A stretch of DNA of 64,000 bases from Hydractinia symbiolongicarpus (GCF_029227915.1 NC_079875.1:4278001-4342000); one strand, 5' to 3'. Shown: positions 30,101 through 41,660, counted from the first letter of the stretch. Notes: generated from the letters alone by a model not told the origin. A program made the numbers and translations.

Positions 30101-31203
30101 AAAATTATGTTCGCTAGTTTTAATTGAATCTCTTCTTTTTCTGATAAATAGAATAAGTAATTTCGATTTTTGTTTTGGTTTATCATTTGGATGACTGGTC
30201 GGAATTCATTATCTTTATAATTTGTCATTGTAATGTTATCTTCAAGGATTACTGATGTGTTCACGTAATATACATATGTTTTATCCGTACCCCCGTCCAA
30301 TCGCACAGTAGCTGTTGAAGTGCGACTCTGCTTTACAGCAAATTCAAATGTACTGCAGGGGCTTAAGTACGTGCCACAAAAAGTGTCATCTTTACCATTA
30401 CGTTTGGAAACGTGTATGTCCAGGGAGGCTACGAAGAAAGAATCAATCAAATGAACACTACATCCTGTATGTTACGAAAAATGAAAGTGTTACAGGTGTG
30501 GTTATATTACCCGTCAAATTTTGTTTTTTGTTTTTTGAGGAGGGGGGGGGGGGGGGGGGGCTCTAAAAATAAACTGTTTCAGCAATTTCTTATCCTATTT
30601 TTTAACAAAAAATGTCTCCTTAACGACGAACTGTAAAGTAAAACGCATATCATTTTTAAAAAAATATTTTCTTGCCTCTTTAAAACGGTTGCATTAATTT
30701 TCTCTTAGTCTGAACAAAAACGCATTATCCAGACTATATCTCTGTATATACAAATCAATTAGTAAAATTTACCCATAGTGCCCTTTTTTTCTCTATGAAC
30801 GACGAATTCGATAGTTCAAGCAGTTTTTTAATAGTATTAGATATAGTATTAAAAGTTCACTTGTACAAGTGGAATCCATAAAATAGGTTTTTATTGTTCT
30901 GTTTCTTAGAGCACACAGACATAAGAAATATCAGAATGCTAAAAGTATTTTTTTACCTAGAACAGGCTAGAATCCCCCCCCCCCCTTGTACTATATGTAA
31001 GCTTGAGCTACACAAAGTTTTAGAAATGGCGGTTTGCGGTTTTGAAAATCGCAATTATCCTTACACAGTGTTGATTTTTAAGCTTTTATAAAAACATTTT
31101 TTCTTACACGTACAAATCTGTTTGTAAACAAATTCTGTTACTTACCAATCTCCACACAAAATATTATAAATACGTTCATACACCAATACATTTTGATTTT
31201 CAT
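27151..31203 (-). CDS. Secreted-start beta-helix, Cys-rich, multi-membrane-span protein
   Basis: Exon 1 (31146-31203) encodes MKIKMYWCMNVFIIFCVEI, a signal peptide. It joins exon 2 (27151-30428) by GTAAG...TTCGTAG, giving about 1111 residues. The mature N-terminus has FCGTYLSPCSTFEFAV, then a right-handed parallel beta-helix region to about residue 470, with repeated ENNAAIQGGAIYIENSD-, FKNNTAIQGGAIYIKSSD- and YNTADSGGAIYIS-like turns. A cysteine-rich stretch (about 500-640: CGICAKGMY, CLPCPPGGKC, CGTCQKGYRL) leads into about eight hydrophobic segments, the first LLFWLLYLTFAILFVVLLMY. A charged cytoplasmic-type loop (EEGIEEYKEERESSPDND) follows the first. This looks like an extracellular adhesin- or receptor-like ectodomain on a polytopic membrane anchor. 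Similar uncharacterised proteins are, from memory, numerous in cnidarians. Function unknown. Confidence 0.85.
30429..31145 (-). other. Intron 1 of the beta-helix gene, with G and C homopolymers
   Basis: The intron separates the signal-peptide exon from the rest. It contains an uninterrupted run of about 19 G at 30542-30560 and a run of 11 C near 30975-30985. The short open frames across the G run are artefacts of the homopolymer. Confidence 0.7.
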
Positions 31204-32715
31204 AAAAGTCTTGTGACATAAATAAGACTAGTTGTTCGCCCGTAGACCAAACATCCACGAGAATTAACCCGTCGCTACTAGCAACTATCTTTTTAATTCA
31301 CAGATACACATCAAGCAATTTGAGATTTAAATTTGGAAGTGTTTTATAGTGTCTACCAAACTAATAAAGAAACAGGTAAAATGAAAGACTGAGTCACGTG
31401 ATTTTCATTTAAATCACATGATAAATAAAAAGAATCGTGTGTCACGTTTTGTTATTTAAATTTGGATGCACAATCTTCAAAACTTCAAAAAGCCATTAAA
31501 AATCCCCAAATCCTAAAAAATTGGGGCCATTTATTTGTTTTGAATAAACTGATTTTCCCATAGAGATTGCTGTGATAAAATTATAACTTCTCTTAGTAGC
31601 ATAACAAAAAGTTTGTAATCTCTTGCTACTAATTTTCTTATATTTATATGACTATAAAAGGTTAACCCCTGAGAGCTTTTTTAACCAATAAACTTTGGCG
31701 GAATTCAGTAGAAAACCCGATTATTTTCTTAATCTTTTACAAGTAAAATTGTCGCAATTTTATATTAAAAGAATCGATAATTCGTCGCTTAGCGAGAAAC
31801 GCACAAAAAGAGCTGGAACCCAGTGACGCGCCTTGTCTTAACAATAGGAATTTGAATAGAGAAATATTGCGTTGTGTCTCTTTCTCTTTTAATAATATCT
31901 CTATGATATGCCGCAAAGAATTTGAAAATTAAAGTGTAACCGAAAGTAATGCTTTGTTTTTGATTTGTAAATTAATTAAAATTTGTAATTAATTAAAGTT
32001 ATAATTAAAGTAAACCATAAAAAGCTTTCCCTTCTGTATTGTGAAAGTATTTTTGAACTTTTTGAATGACATATCGAAATGAAAGTAACAAAATTCTGTT
32101 TAGTTTGCATCGGTACTGTTATCCTAGTACTATAGTGTATTTAAAGCTGCTGTTTGAGCTTTCCGAGTGGCTAAATGTCCTACCCCTTGTGTTGGATTGC
32201 AAGTCATAAAACTTGGAGTAATGTCTGGCACATAATATGATTTTAACGTTACGAATAACGTTTGCTGACGTCAGCATTTTTTACAAAAACTGTTACGAAA
32301 CTATTCAAATTAGGAATTATTTTGATTCTTTGAATATTTAGTACATTTTTGGTTAAAAACATACATTTTTTACGCGTCAATAAGTAAGTGTAAAAAAAAA
32401 CAAGCGCGGAGAATTTCAGAAAATTAAAAAACACGAAAAAAAATTTATCAAGTTTACCAAGGGCGTTTTTAAGTCGTTTTATGACTCTACTGTCTAGAAA
32501 ACAGGTATCTGCAGGCCAAGATGAGCTTATCTGTGACAGCAACACCACTTCTTTGGGAAATGAATTGTTACAGTTTCCAATTTGTACCCACTGCTTCTTT
32601 CGCCTCTTGTGAAGGTGAAAGAAGCGCTAAGTACGAGTTTGATAAGGTCATGACGCATAGCTTATGAGGAAAGAATTTTTTGATTAGATCTCTAAGTGTC
32701 TTTTCTTCGAAAAAG
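31204..32715. other. Intergenic, upstream of the beta-helix gene
   Basis: AT-rich with no credible exons. GCTGACGTCAGC is a perfect 12-bp palindrome at about 32262-32273. A weakly tRNA-like stretch lies at about 32155-32225. The promoter of the beta-helix gene should lie just above 31203, but no TATA box stands out. Confidence 0.4.
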
Positions 32716-32796
32716 GAACCTCTATATAGCGAACACTTGGTTGTAGCGGACACTTCTTTCAGGAACCGTAGGTGCTGCTATAGCGAGGTTGGACTG
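32716..32796. mobile_element. Tigger/pogo-like terminal fragment
   Basis: On the minus strand the end reads CAGTCCAACCTCGCTATAGC, then TGTCCGCTACAACC and GTTCGCTATATAGAGG, followed by TA at 32797-32798. This is the end type of Tigger/pogo elements (compare CAGTGAAACCTCCCTATAGC at 41990). The opposite end was not identified. Confidence 0.55.
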
Positions 32797-33202
32797 TATG
32801 CCTTTTATTTTTATAGGTTGCGCGTTTATCATTAGAGGAAAATATAATAGAAAAGATTTATCGATTGGGTTTATAGAAGAAACAACAGTCTTATATTGAA
32901 CTTCTTCCCCTGAGTTTTGAGTTACTGACAGTTTCAGATAGCGTGTATTTGAAATAATAGGTATCGACTGCACATTCTTAAACGTTAACTACCAATGCTT
33001 GTAAATTAAAAAAGCATTAAATCTCCATCAAAATACTACATCTCCATCAAATACTGCATCTCCATCAAAATATTATATTTCCATGAAAAGGGCGATAAAC
33101 GTACATTTTGTATAGTATCTTTTTTAAATAAAATAATTTATGGAAAAAATTATCAGTCAAACTATCTCGTATGGACTGCGGAGATAACAAAGTTGCTAAT
33201 AG

Positions 33203-36200
33203 TTACATCATTTCAACATTATAAGTAGGAAATTCTGCAACCTCATATATATCTTCAAGCTTATACGTAGGAATAAACCCTTCTCTATTCGTTTTATAAT
33301 CAATCACTTTCGCTTGTCCATTCCAATGATTACCTAACAAAAATTAGGATTAGATGTTCAGTGTTATCTCAAGCATAACGTCTTAACAAATATCGTCGGA
33401 TAATATTTTTTATCCAGATTTTTTCCCGACAGAAATTTTCCTTTGAAATCGTTATGTTTTGTGTTTAAGTTTTTTTTAACACACTTTAATGACCGTGCAC
33501 CAACTTGTGTTGCAGGCATGCGATGTAGGGCAATGCTATACTGACCGTGAACAAGCTTGTGTTGCAGGTATGAGATGTAGAGTAATTCTATACTGACAGT
33601 GCACCAGCTTGTGTTGCAGGCATGCGGTGTAGGGAAATGCTAGGTGTACCTCTAGTTGTGAGGTATAGTTACAGTCGATAAATGGAGGAAGAGCCAGCCA
33701 TCAGAATAAAATGCTTTTTTATATTTGTAAAAATTAAACCGGTTTATTATCGGTACAAAGTAGTGGAATAAACACAGAGGTCTTGAACTAACCTAATACT
33801 TTGACGACATCTCCTACTTTTAAGCTCAACTCTTCTTTTTTGTGTGGTGTGTGCTCCAAAATTACCTTCATTTTATGATCACTTTGACCAGTGAAATAAT
33901 ACAAATCATCCAGCGAGTGAAAGGATTGTGATGCGTCCACGTGTTTACTGTTCATCATCTCGTACGCCATTCGACACACCTGGTAAAAAGTACGTATAAT
34001 TTTAGGTTACTTATATAAAGAATTCTGGTGTACAGAAAAAAAAATTCACAATTTAATACGCAGTAGAGGATCGATTAGTGTTTTTAGAACTGATGCCCAT
34101 GCGCGAAAAAGGCTTATTTTGCACAAAAATAAAAGAGGTCTAAAAATTAGGAGAATTTAAAGGACCAGGCTCAATCAAAATGAATGAACTATAAAGAATG
34201 AAAACTATTTAACCTCCCCTGGTATAAACTAGAAGGCTGAGAAATAGATAGAAAATGAAAGAAAAAGAAAAATATCCCTGGGGACGAGGTTGGACAAAAA
34301 GATTTATCTGCAGAACTTACAATCAGGTTGAGAATATCTAGAAAATACAGTAAATTGCCGAATAAACTAATAATATTTGTCCTGAATATAAAATGTGGAA
34401 CTCGGATTTACAACTTTGACTTCAAAAACCAGTAGAATACTTCTGCAACATGCCCAGGTCGTGCCCAGGTGTTCATTTGAACAGAACCGGAAACAAGTCC
34501 AGAAATAAAACTAACAAGCCCTAGGGACGAGGTTGATGATATACATGTTTAGAACACATACTCCAGAAGAGAAAGTGCAAACTAGATAATCTGTCTCCGA
34601 TAACAGCTCAATATCGGATATAATACCATGTAAGCCATCCTCGTTGCGCTCAGTAGCAGACGCTACTATCTCCACACTACTTAAAAACGTGTATTCAGGA
34701 TATCTAAAGACAAGCAATATAAAAAATTACTCCATTTCGCGCAGATAGGTTGATGCTGTCCTGATGTCAGAAAATACAAGACGCCCTGGAAACGAGGTTG
34801 CTTAAAATAGTTGCACAAAGTAAGAAGAAATTTCTTTAATAGAAAGGAAAAAATGACATTTTCCTCAAGGTGACGAAATTTTTGTCCGATTGTTTTTATC
34901 GATAGGCATGAATTTTGTACAAAATGAACTTACTTTCTTCTCGCTTCTGATAAAACTGATATGTCGTCGGTAGCGATAAATACTCTTTTTACGTCTACTA
35001 CTTCGTTTAGCATCCGCTTTTTATAATACAGCTCTACCCAGTTCATGTATTCCTCGATATTATGAAAGGCTGCCTCCTTGACTTTTATTTTATCTGTTCG
35101 TCTTACATGTATGCTAAATAAATCATTAACAATGATGGCAACCGGCAATAACAGCAAACACAACAACATCAACCACAACGACATCTAAAAAGTCAACGTC
35201 AACGACAACGAAATTAAAAAACGACAGTCGTAACAAAAACAACGACAGCCGCAACAAAAACAACGACAGCAAAAACAACAAAAACGACATGTCACCGACA
35301 ACTTCAACGGTAAAGGTACAAAAAACAACGACAGCCGCAACAAAAACAACGACAGCAAAAACAACAAAAACGATATGTCACCGACAACTTCAGCGGTAAA
35401 GGTACAAAAAAACAACTACAGCTGCAACAAAAACAACGACAGCGACAAAAAACAACGACAGCCGCAACAAAAACAACGGCAGCAACAACAACAAAAACGA
35501 AATGTCACCGACAACTTCAACGGTAAAGGCGCAACAGCTACAATAAAAACAACGACAACATTGAAAACCCTCTTACCCAACAATAGGACTTTTAAAACCC
35601 AACTTTTCTTTTCGACTTTTAATTCTTTCACTAATGTGGTCTTGATATTTAAATAAATATTTAATAAATTGACCAATCCACCACACCGAAGGGTTTTTAT
35701 GAAATTGTATCACCTTACTGTAGACGTCTTTTGGTAGTGTTAACGGCATTTGCGGTATTTTAAATTCTTGAGGTAATACTTGTCGTACTAGTTTAATAAC
35801 TTTTCGTTTGTTATGACTTCTATCCCATAAAAAGCTTCCCCCATCATGTGTACAGTTGCTGGTTGGCTTAAAAAAATCTTCCCAATTTTTCATTGAATAC
35901 TTTAAACCACTGGAATTTATTATAAACGTTCTTTCAGTAGCATAGGCCAACATGAAGCAGTACACAATAAAATGCATTTTGCAAGTATAACCGCAAGGTT
36001 TTTGTAGAGAACAAACAAATTTTCGAGTATTGTTACAATCAATTGGATGCTGCAAACGAAACAATCTCTCTTGTATAACTGAACTTAGCAGTTTCTCTGA
36101 TTCGTTTTTGTATGTTTTCCTTCCTAAATTTACGAGTCTGTTAAAATCATATTCTGTTATACGATGAAGCTCTCCAAAATCTTCTAATATTGTTTTTGCA

Positions 36201-36547
36201 TTTTTCTTGATTAGTGATGGATCATCCTTAAGATTAAGCATTCTATTGGATAAGTAATACCACATCTCCTTCAATTGAGTGTCTATCTTGTTAGCTAATA
36301 TAATTAGGTTGTTCGGTGCTTCTACCTTCTTTGTCTTGTTATCATTATTTGTCTTTTTAAGAAACTGAAGCTGGGAGTGTAAATATTTTTTCTCCCTTTT
36401 AAGCGACTGTACTGTTTGTAAAAGACACTTGTATTCTTCTGGATCGATGCTTTCTTTACCAAAAAGATTTATCTCTCTTTGTAGTATAAAAATTAACGCC
36501 CATAGGAAAGCGGCGAGATAAATATAACGTTTAGTAAAAGAAAACAT
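33203..36547 (-). CDS. FUT8: Alpha-(1,6)-fucosyltransferase (core fucosyltransferase)
   Basis: FUT8 transfers fucose from GDP-fucose to the innermost GlcNAc of N-glycans in the Golgi. Five exons join in frame to 536 residues: 35577-36547, 34934-35113, 34562-34703, 33793-33979 and 33203-33333, all GT-AG. The N-terminus is type II: a short cytosolic tail and a hydrophobic anchor (IYLAAFLWALIFIL), then a coiled-coil stem (about 35-70). Catalytic-domain landmarks are CSLQKPCGYTC, HFIVYCFMLAYATERT, VWWIGQFIKYLF, the donor-binding GIHVRRTDK spanning exons 1 and 2, RVFIATDD, DYLVCTFSSGVCRMAYEMM and FHSLDDLYYF. A C-terminal SH3 domain runs from about residue 470 (LSLKVGDVVKVLGNHWNGQA to EGFIPTYKLED). 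The human protein is 575 residues. Nothing suggests a broken gene. Confidence 0.96.
33491..33646. repeat. 52-bp minisatellite, three units, FUT8 intron 4
   Basis: Units start at 33491, 33543 and 33595, each 52 bp, beginning GACCGTGCACCAACTTGTG or a close variant and containing TTGCAGGCATGCGATGTAG. It lies in the intron between FUT8 exons 4 and 5. Confidence 0.9.
34205..34800. repeat. Short hairpin repeats ending in ACGAGGTTG (FUT8 introns)
   Basis: Three copies of the end motif CCCTRGRRACGAGGTTG occur at 34274-34296, 34518-34535 and 34781-34796. The first pairs with AACCTCCCCTGG at about 34211 to make a hairpin of roughly 85 bp. Related hairpins lie at 49621-49690 and 51690-51740. Similar small palindromic MITEs are, from memory, frequent in cnidarian genomes. 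Confidence 0.55.
35200..35560. repeat. CAACGACAGC-rich minisatellite, FUT8 intron 1
   Basis: Nested tandem repeats of AACAACGACAGC/AAAAACAACAA lie within a larger unit of about 115-125 bp containing ATGTCACCGACAACTTCAACGG. The larger unit recurs near 35289, 35374 and 35500. Long threonine/lysine-rich and cysteine/phenylalanine-rich open frames on both strands arise from this repeat and are not genes. Confidence 0.85.
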
Positions 36548-37165
36548 GTTTCATTCTTTCAATTTTTATATCTTATTATTCTCTTTTTCTTGTTAGGTTG
36601 CTTGATCAATTAATTCACTATATGCATATTTCTTTTAAAAATCAATACATTAAAAGAAATCTCTTTACATGGACATCTTTTACAACAGACACAATTTTCT
36701 GCACTAAGACAGACCTTAGAGGAAGAAAACAGACAGACCAAAGTGTTTTTGTGAAATCCTAGGATTTACTTTCTTTGAATGAAAGTTATCATTTTTGCAA
36801 AATATTGTTTTTTTGTCGTTAGGTACTTTCTTCTCCCAAAAGCAGCCTGGTGTCACTTTGTTGATTCCACTGTACCCTCGCACTTTAAAGCAGGCGATAT
36901 AAGACAATTTAGGAAAAACTTCAACATTAGCGGACGCCTGTCTATGACAGGCACTTTTTTGAGGCTAAGAAAGGTTTCACTGTGCTACAAGTTCATCATA
37001 ACAACAACATGATTGATTTACCAATGTGTACGATACATTGCGGATTAAGTATTAGCAGAATTTTGTACATGCAGGTAAAAAAACAAGACTATATAAGGTT
37101 AAATTTTTGTGGGTACACAAATTCCAAGAGACGCTAGAAATATATTTTTTCTAACTATACTTTAC
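36548..37165. other. Upstream region of FUT8
   Basis: Presumed FUT8 5' UTR and promoter region. No TATA box or second gene was recognised. Confidence 0.4.
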
Positions 37166-37443
37166 TTATATTATTGTGAGAAGTTTATCATTCCTTGAAG
37201 TTTAGTAGGCGACGTTTTGGGAGATGCTTCTTTCATCATCAGGGAAATAAAATAAGGTTAAGGATCGAAATTCATAAAAATGAAACAATGAGGAACAAGC
37301 TGTTAATTACAGTTAATTACGGTAATTAACATTTTTGGACCTAGATGAATATAACTACTTCTTCTGTACGACTGGTAACCAAAAGCGAGACGTCTACTAA
37401 ACTATCATGTTCAAGAAATGATAAACTTTCCACAATAATATAA
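37166..37443. mobile_element. Palindromic MITE, about 280 bp
   Basis: Left TTATATTATTGTGAGAAGTT and right (reverse complement TTATATTATTGTGGAAAGTT) are terminal inverted repeats continuing through TTATCATTYCTTGA and GTTTAGTAGRCG. Its interior includes CTTTCATCATCAGGGAAAT. A TA target is possible but not certain. Confidence 0.75.
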
Positions 37444-39171
37444 ATACTGAACAGACAAACCGAAATAATATCTTCAATAATATACTCCACTCTTTTCAAT
37501 AAAATTTAAATTTTTCGCTAAATGTCTTTCTTCACGATACGGTACTGTATTCTGTTGTTTATATTTTCCACACATAGCGCCGCGACTCATGGAATCTCAA
37601 AACCATTTCTGAAAACAAGTTAAAAAAAATGAAAGAAAGGAAATTATTTTTTCTTAATGAAGCAAGAAATGCAAAAGCATGTAATTTATAATAATTTTTA
37701 CGAATTTCAACGCCATCAAATGTATTGGTATGTTAGATTAATTTTTCCTATTATTAGTGGGTTGATATGATACAAATGTGTTTCCTAACTTTTAAAATAT
37801 ATTTTAGATACCTTAGTGTGTGTCTACACGAGAAGTTCTCTACCATATACTGCTAAAACAAATAATAAATACAGAAGAGATATTAGGCTAGTTTTTAACT
37901 TGGGGTACACACATTTTATCCAGTGTATAGGAAACGGTCTTACTTAGATAAGTTTTGCTAATCTTTGAGTTTGCTTACCTGAGTCTTACTATGGAAAACT
38001 AAACAAGAAGTATAGAAGAATATTTGTTCAAAACTTTTAAACAGAGAGCTACTTCCGTAACCCTCCCTCTCATCCATGGGATCCCTGGCACAGTAATGAA
38101 TCCCTGGAAACAAATTTACAAATCTAAAAACAAAAAAAAGACATGTTAATTATCATTTTGTCTTTTTATTATGCCAAGTTTTGTCAAAAACACTGCAATT
38201 ATAAAATTTGCACGAATTTTGGAAAAACGAAGCCTTTCTATTTTTTAGACCAAGAATGACCATGTTAAGCATTTTTTTGTACTATATCAAAAAAGTCAGA
38301 TTTCTACTAGTCACTAGTAAACAAACCAACAAAAACATCTACAAAAACACAAAAATATTGACCTGCACTGCATCATGCTTCTGTAAGCTTTCCAACTTTG
38401 GTGCAAACATCATCACATCAAATCTTGTAATCTTTGGAGTATTATTTGTAACAAAGTTTTTGATATTGTGGTAATTGTAGGTAATTGCTTTGCAATTACA
38501 ACCCACTTCTTTAAAGCTGATAAACAAAGATCGCGATTACCTATTGAGTAATGATAAAAACCCCTGATTATGTGAACACAAAAGTTAATAAACGATAAGA
38601 GAGGGAAAGATATAAAACTATTTTGTGGCGTCTACAAAAATAAATTTTAAGCAAGAAATAAAAAAAATTAGAAACAGATTTCTAAATTTTAAAATCTACT
38701 AATATAACTTCTATAACAACAAATAAAAAAGAAACTAAATCACGTATACAATACAATAGCATCTCTCATTTCAATACAACGTTACTCTCACTAGCAATTC
38801 AAGTAATGTTCTGAAGTCATTGACTGGCTAATAAATTAAAAATAAACGGACTTACGGCCTTCTATCATTGAATAAAAAGCACTTAGGCTTTTTATCATTT
38901 TTATATATTTATCATTTATCATTAAAAAGCCTTTCCTTTTCGGTTTCTTTTAATTCAGGCCTTTTGAATTGAGAAAAAAATTGTACCCACATAAACCCTG
39001 ATTATATAAAGTCAAACGCCAGCCTTTCTAATTCAATTTATTTCACGTGTTCAAGAAATACCCAAGATGAACTAACATTTGCCTGCTCTACGTCGGCAAG
39101 CTTGTGTTTCACGCCTGCAAATTAAATTTCGTTTGAGATTGTATGTTCCCATACACTAGTACCAGTTAAAT
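37444..39171. other. Non-coding, with one diverged repeat copy
   Basis: AT-rich. A stretch at about 38600-38745 (ATTTTGTGGCGTCTACAAAAAT, then AATTTTAAGCAAGA) is a diverged copy of the left end of the TTAA-flanked family described at 41665. No genes were recognised. Confidence 0.45.
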
Positions 39172-39851
39172 TTAAGAGAAAATAGAACAAAACTTTTGCA
39201 AGTTTAAATCACATCCACCTGCAACAAAAACCAAGTCGGCGAATACATACCGACGTGGATCAATAATTTTTGTTATCACCTCGGCATTTGCCTTAACAAT
39301 TGCTGAGTGTCTGCATGTATTAAAAATATATATACGTGATCCAGGTTTTATCAGCCTAATGAAAAATGTATATGTACGTGGTCCAGAGTCAGCGTGTATC
39401 TCAGTTCTAATATTGTTGTGATATTGTAGTTGTCGATTTCGTTTAAAAAGTTGATTCACAATCTTTGATAAAAGAGACCGCCGCTACTTGCGGTACCATT
39501 TTGCATGACAAAATGTACAAGAAAATCTTAATAAATGAACGCTGCAAAAAATCTCAAAAAAACATATTGTCCTTTTTTCATTATTGCAATTTCTGGTTAT
39601 GGTTTGGACAGTATTTAATGCTTTTCGTAGACTTTTTTTTCCCACACTATCTTAGCTCCCAAAATTCTGTAATGTACAATTCCCGTATTTGATAGGAAAC
39701 CAGGCAACAGAAACCTCTTAGCTTCAAAAAAGCAGAAATTCCTCTGCACTTTGAGCATTGTATGCCATATTGTTGTTGCATACTTTTGTAAGTCTTCATC
39801 ATCTTTTTTGTAAGTCTTCATTACAGTACACACGCAGTATTTCGAAATCAA
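39172..39851 (-). pseudogene. Possible FCP1/CTD-phosphatase fragments, out of order
   Basis: A minus-strand frame at 39172-39459 has FIRLIKPGSRIYIFNTC and KIIDPRRYVFADLVF. These loosely resemble the LRPxLxEFL...IYTxGT...IIDPxxxLFxDR region of FCP1-type RNA polymerase II CTD phosphatases. A second frame at 39615-39851 has DDEDLQKYATTIWHTMLKV and VHYRILGAKIV, which loosely resemble the linker and BRCT start of the same proteins. On the minus strand the second fragment comes first, the reverse of the family order, so this would be a rearranged remnant. The matches are weak and recalled from memory. Confidence 0.27.
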
Positions 39852-39858
39852 TAATCAT

Positions 39859-40205
39859 TCCAGGAAGACAAGAACCTCTGGTGATCTTCTGAAGTTACCT
39901 AAAGTCAAACTTGAATTAGGAAAACAGTCTTTTGCTTATGCAGGAGCTAAAATATTTAACGATCTTCCACTAGGTATTAGAAAAGTGGAATCTTATAGTC
40001 AATTTACAATTGAAATAAGAAAACATTTTAACTGATTTTGTATGTATATGTTAATAAATTTTTAGGTTGGTTTTATCCATAGCTACCATCCTCTATCCCA
40101 GAATCCTTTTCCCACTTACTCTAGATCTCAAGAGGAAAATGGCCCTGAGATAAGGGTTGGTTTTTACCCACTAACCTTTTAAGTTTTACTTTATACTTTA
40201 TACTT
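39859..40205 (+). mobile_element. 5'-truncated non-LTR retrotransposon, 3' end
   Basis: An open frame ending at TGA 40033-40035 encodes RKTRTSGDLLKLP, LGKQSFAYAGAKIFNDLP and SYSQFTIEIRKHF. This is the typical C-terminus of reverse-transcriptase ORFs in many LINEs (RTR...DL, FxxxGxxxWNxLP, SxxxFKxxLKxxL). A 3' UTR of about 165 bp follows, ending in an ACTTTAT repeat near 40178-40208, a plausible LINE tail. Only the last ~58 codons survive. Confidence 0.65.
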
Positions 40206-40209
40206 TTAT

Positions 40210-41660
40210 GTTCACAGGACTAGCATTGATAACAGTAGTAAATTTTATATAAAATTTTACGTAGCTGACGCTTTGTATCCTGTTTAAATATTCTGATAAT
40301 AATAATAATCCAATCCGGTGGATCCCAACTGAGTAGGACAGAAAAAATCGATTTCCTTACATACTCTGTACCTCGGTCGTCCAAGCACAGGAAAAAATTC
40401 ACAAACCTGGTTCTTTTGTTTCTGGATATCTTTAAAAAAAATTTCTTACATCCACGAAATTTCACATTTTTATTAACGCTGTTTCTCAAATCTTTTCGCC
40501 ATCTAGTTTTTAATAGACAGGCATTTCAACGTATTTCAATGTCATTTTAACTCTATATATTTTCACAACAATTAACTGTGTATAAGAATAAGTACAAGTG
40601 AAACAATAACCTTTTTATTGCGGGTTTTTTTTCTCATTTGTATCCTTTAATTATGGCACGTATTGTTATTCTTGATAGATTTCCAAATTAACAATCTCCG
40701 CGGCCAGAAACCGCTTTCTGTTCCTTAACTTTCCTGCTTTTTCAGACAAAGGGCCCTGGTTGGTCAGCTAATCCACATCATTTAAATCATAGTTCACTAT
40801 GCTTTACCTACGTTTGTCTTTATTCCTGATTGCCCCGGACTCTCGTCATTGCTTATTATAGAAATACGTTTCCCTATGATTTAGAAACATTGAGCTGGTA
40901 CTAAGGGATTTTAAATAAAATCTTGCTTGACAAGCGTGTCTTTGGTTAAAATTTCTTTAAAGAATTTTCGATAACTTTGTTTTAAAGGCAATCTAAGAAA
41001 TGCCCGGAAATGATGCCTTTTCCTAGTAAAAATGCAATAAAAGCCAGTGGATTTATGAGCTGTGAAATACCTTGTTTCAACCATGTAGAACCGTACTTAA
41101 AGAACTATTGGCCTAGAGGTCATCAGGGCTGGACGTATTTTAATATTATGTTATGCTGTTAATAGAGATTTAGACGTAATTTAATTTCGTATTTAAAGGG
41201 AACCCAAGGTATAAAAGGATGTTAGACTTATCTTACACACCAACAACACTTTTATTTTCTATTTTCTTCACCTTTTTTGCACGCTTTACACATCAGATGA
41301 TAAAGAGATTACTTATTATTACGAGAAAATTGGTTTTATATATTCAGTAAAACCTAAGTAATTGAAAATTCATCAGCGATGATAGCAAGACATTGGTGCG
41401 CTTATCTGAGGGGGCGCTGATAATCAAGTATAAAAAAGTGCAAGGAAAAACGAAAGAATTTGCATTGTGAATCGGGTAGAAAACTGGTAGGACATGTGCC
41501 AAAAGCCTTTGCCAAGATTTTTGTATCCAATGATTAAAGAGAGGCGAATTTTATTGATGGCTTCCTGAAGAAGAAATTGAACTATTACATGTTTGTTTTA
41601 AAAAATTCATAAAAACTGTATCCATGACAAAATTAAAGATGGAGAAAAAAATCTTGTATT
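40210..41660. other. Non-coding, nothing recognised
   Basis: No credible exon, RNA gene or bounded repeat was recognised on either strand. Confidence 0.4.

Noticed and set aside
30315-30636. Frames with a glycine run
   Set aside because: The run is the G homopolymer in the intron of the beta-helix gene.
32155-32225. tRNA-like stretch (TTTCCGAGTGGCTAAATG)
   Set aside because: An A-box-like motif is present but no proper B box, anticodon arm or acceptor stem could be folded by eye.
35185-35676. Threonine-rich and cysteine/phenylalanine-rich frames on both strands
   Set aside because: All arise from the FUT8 intron 1 minisatellite.
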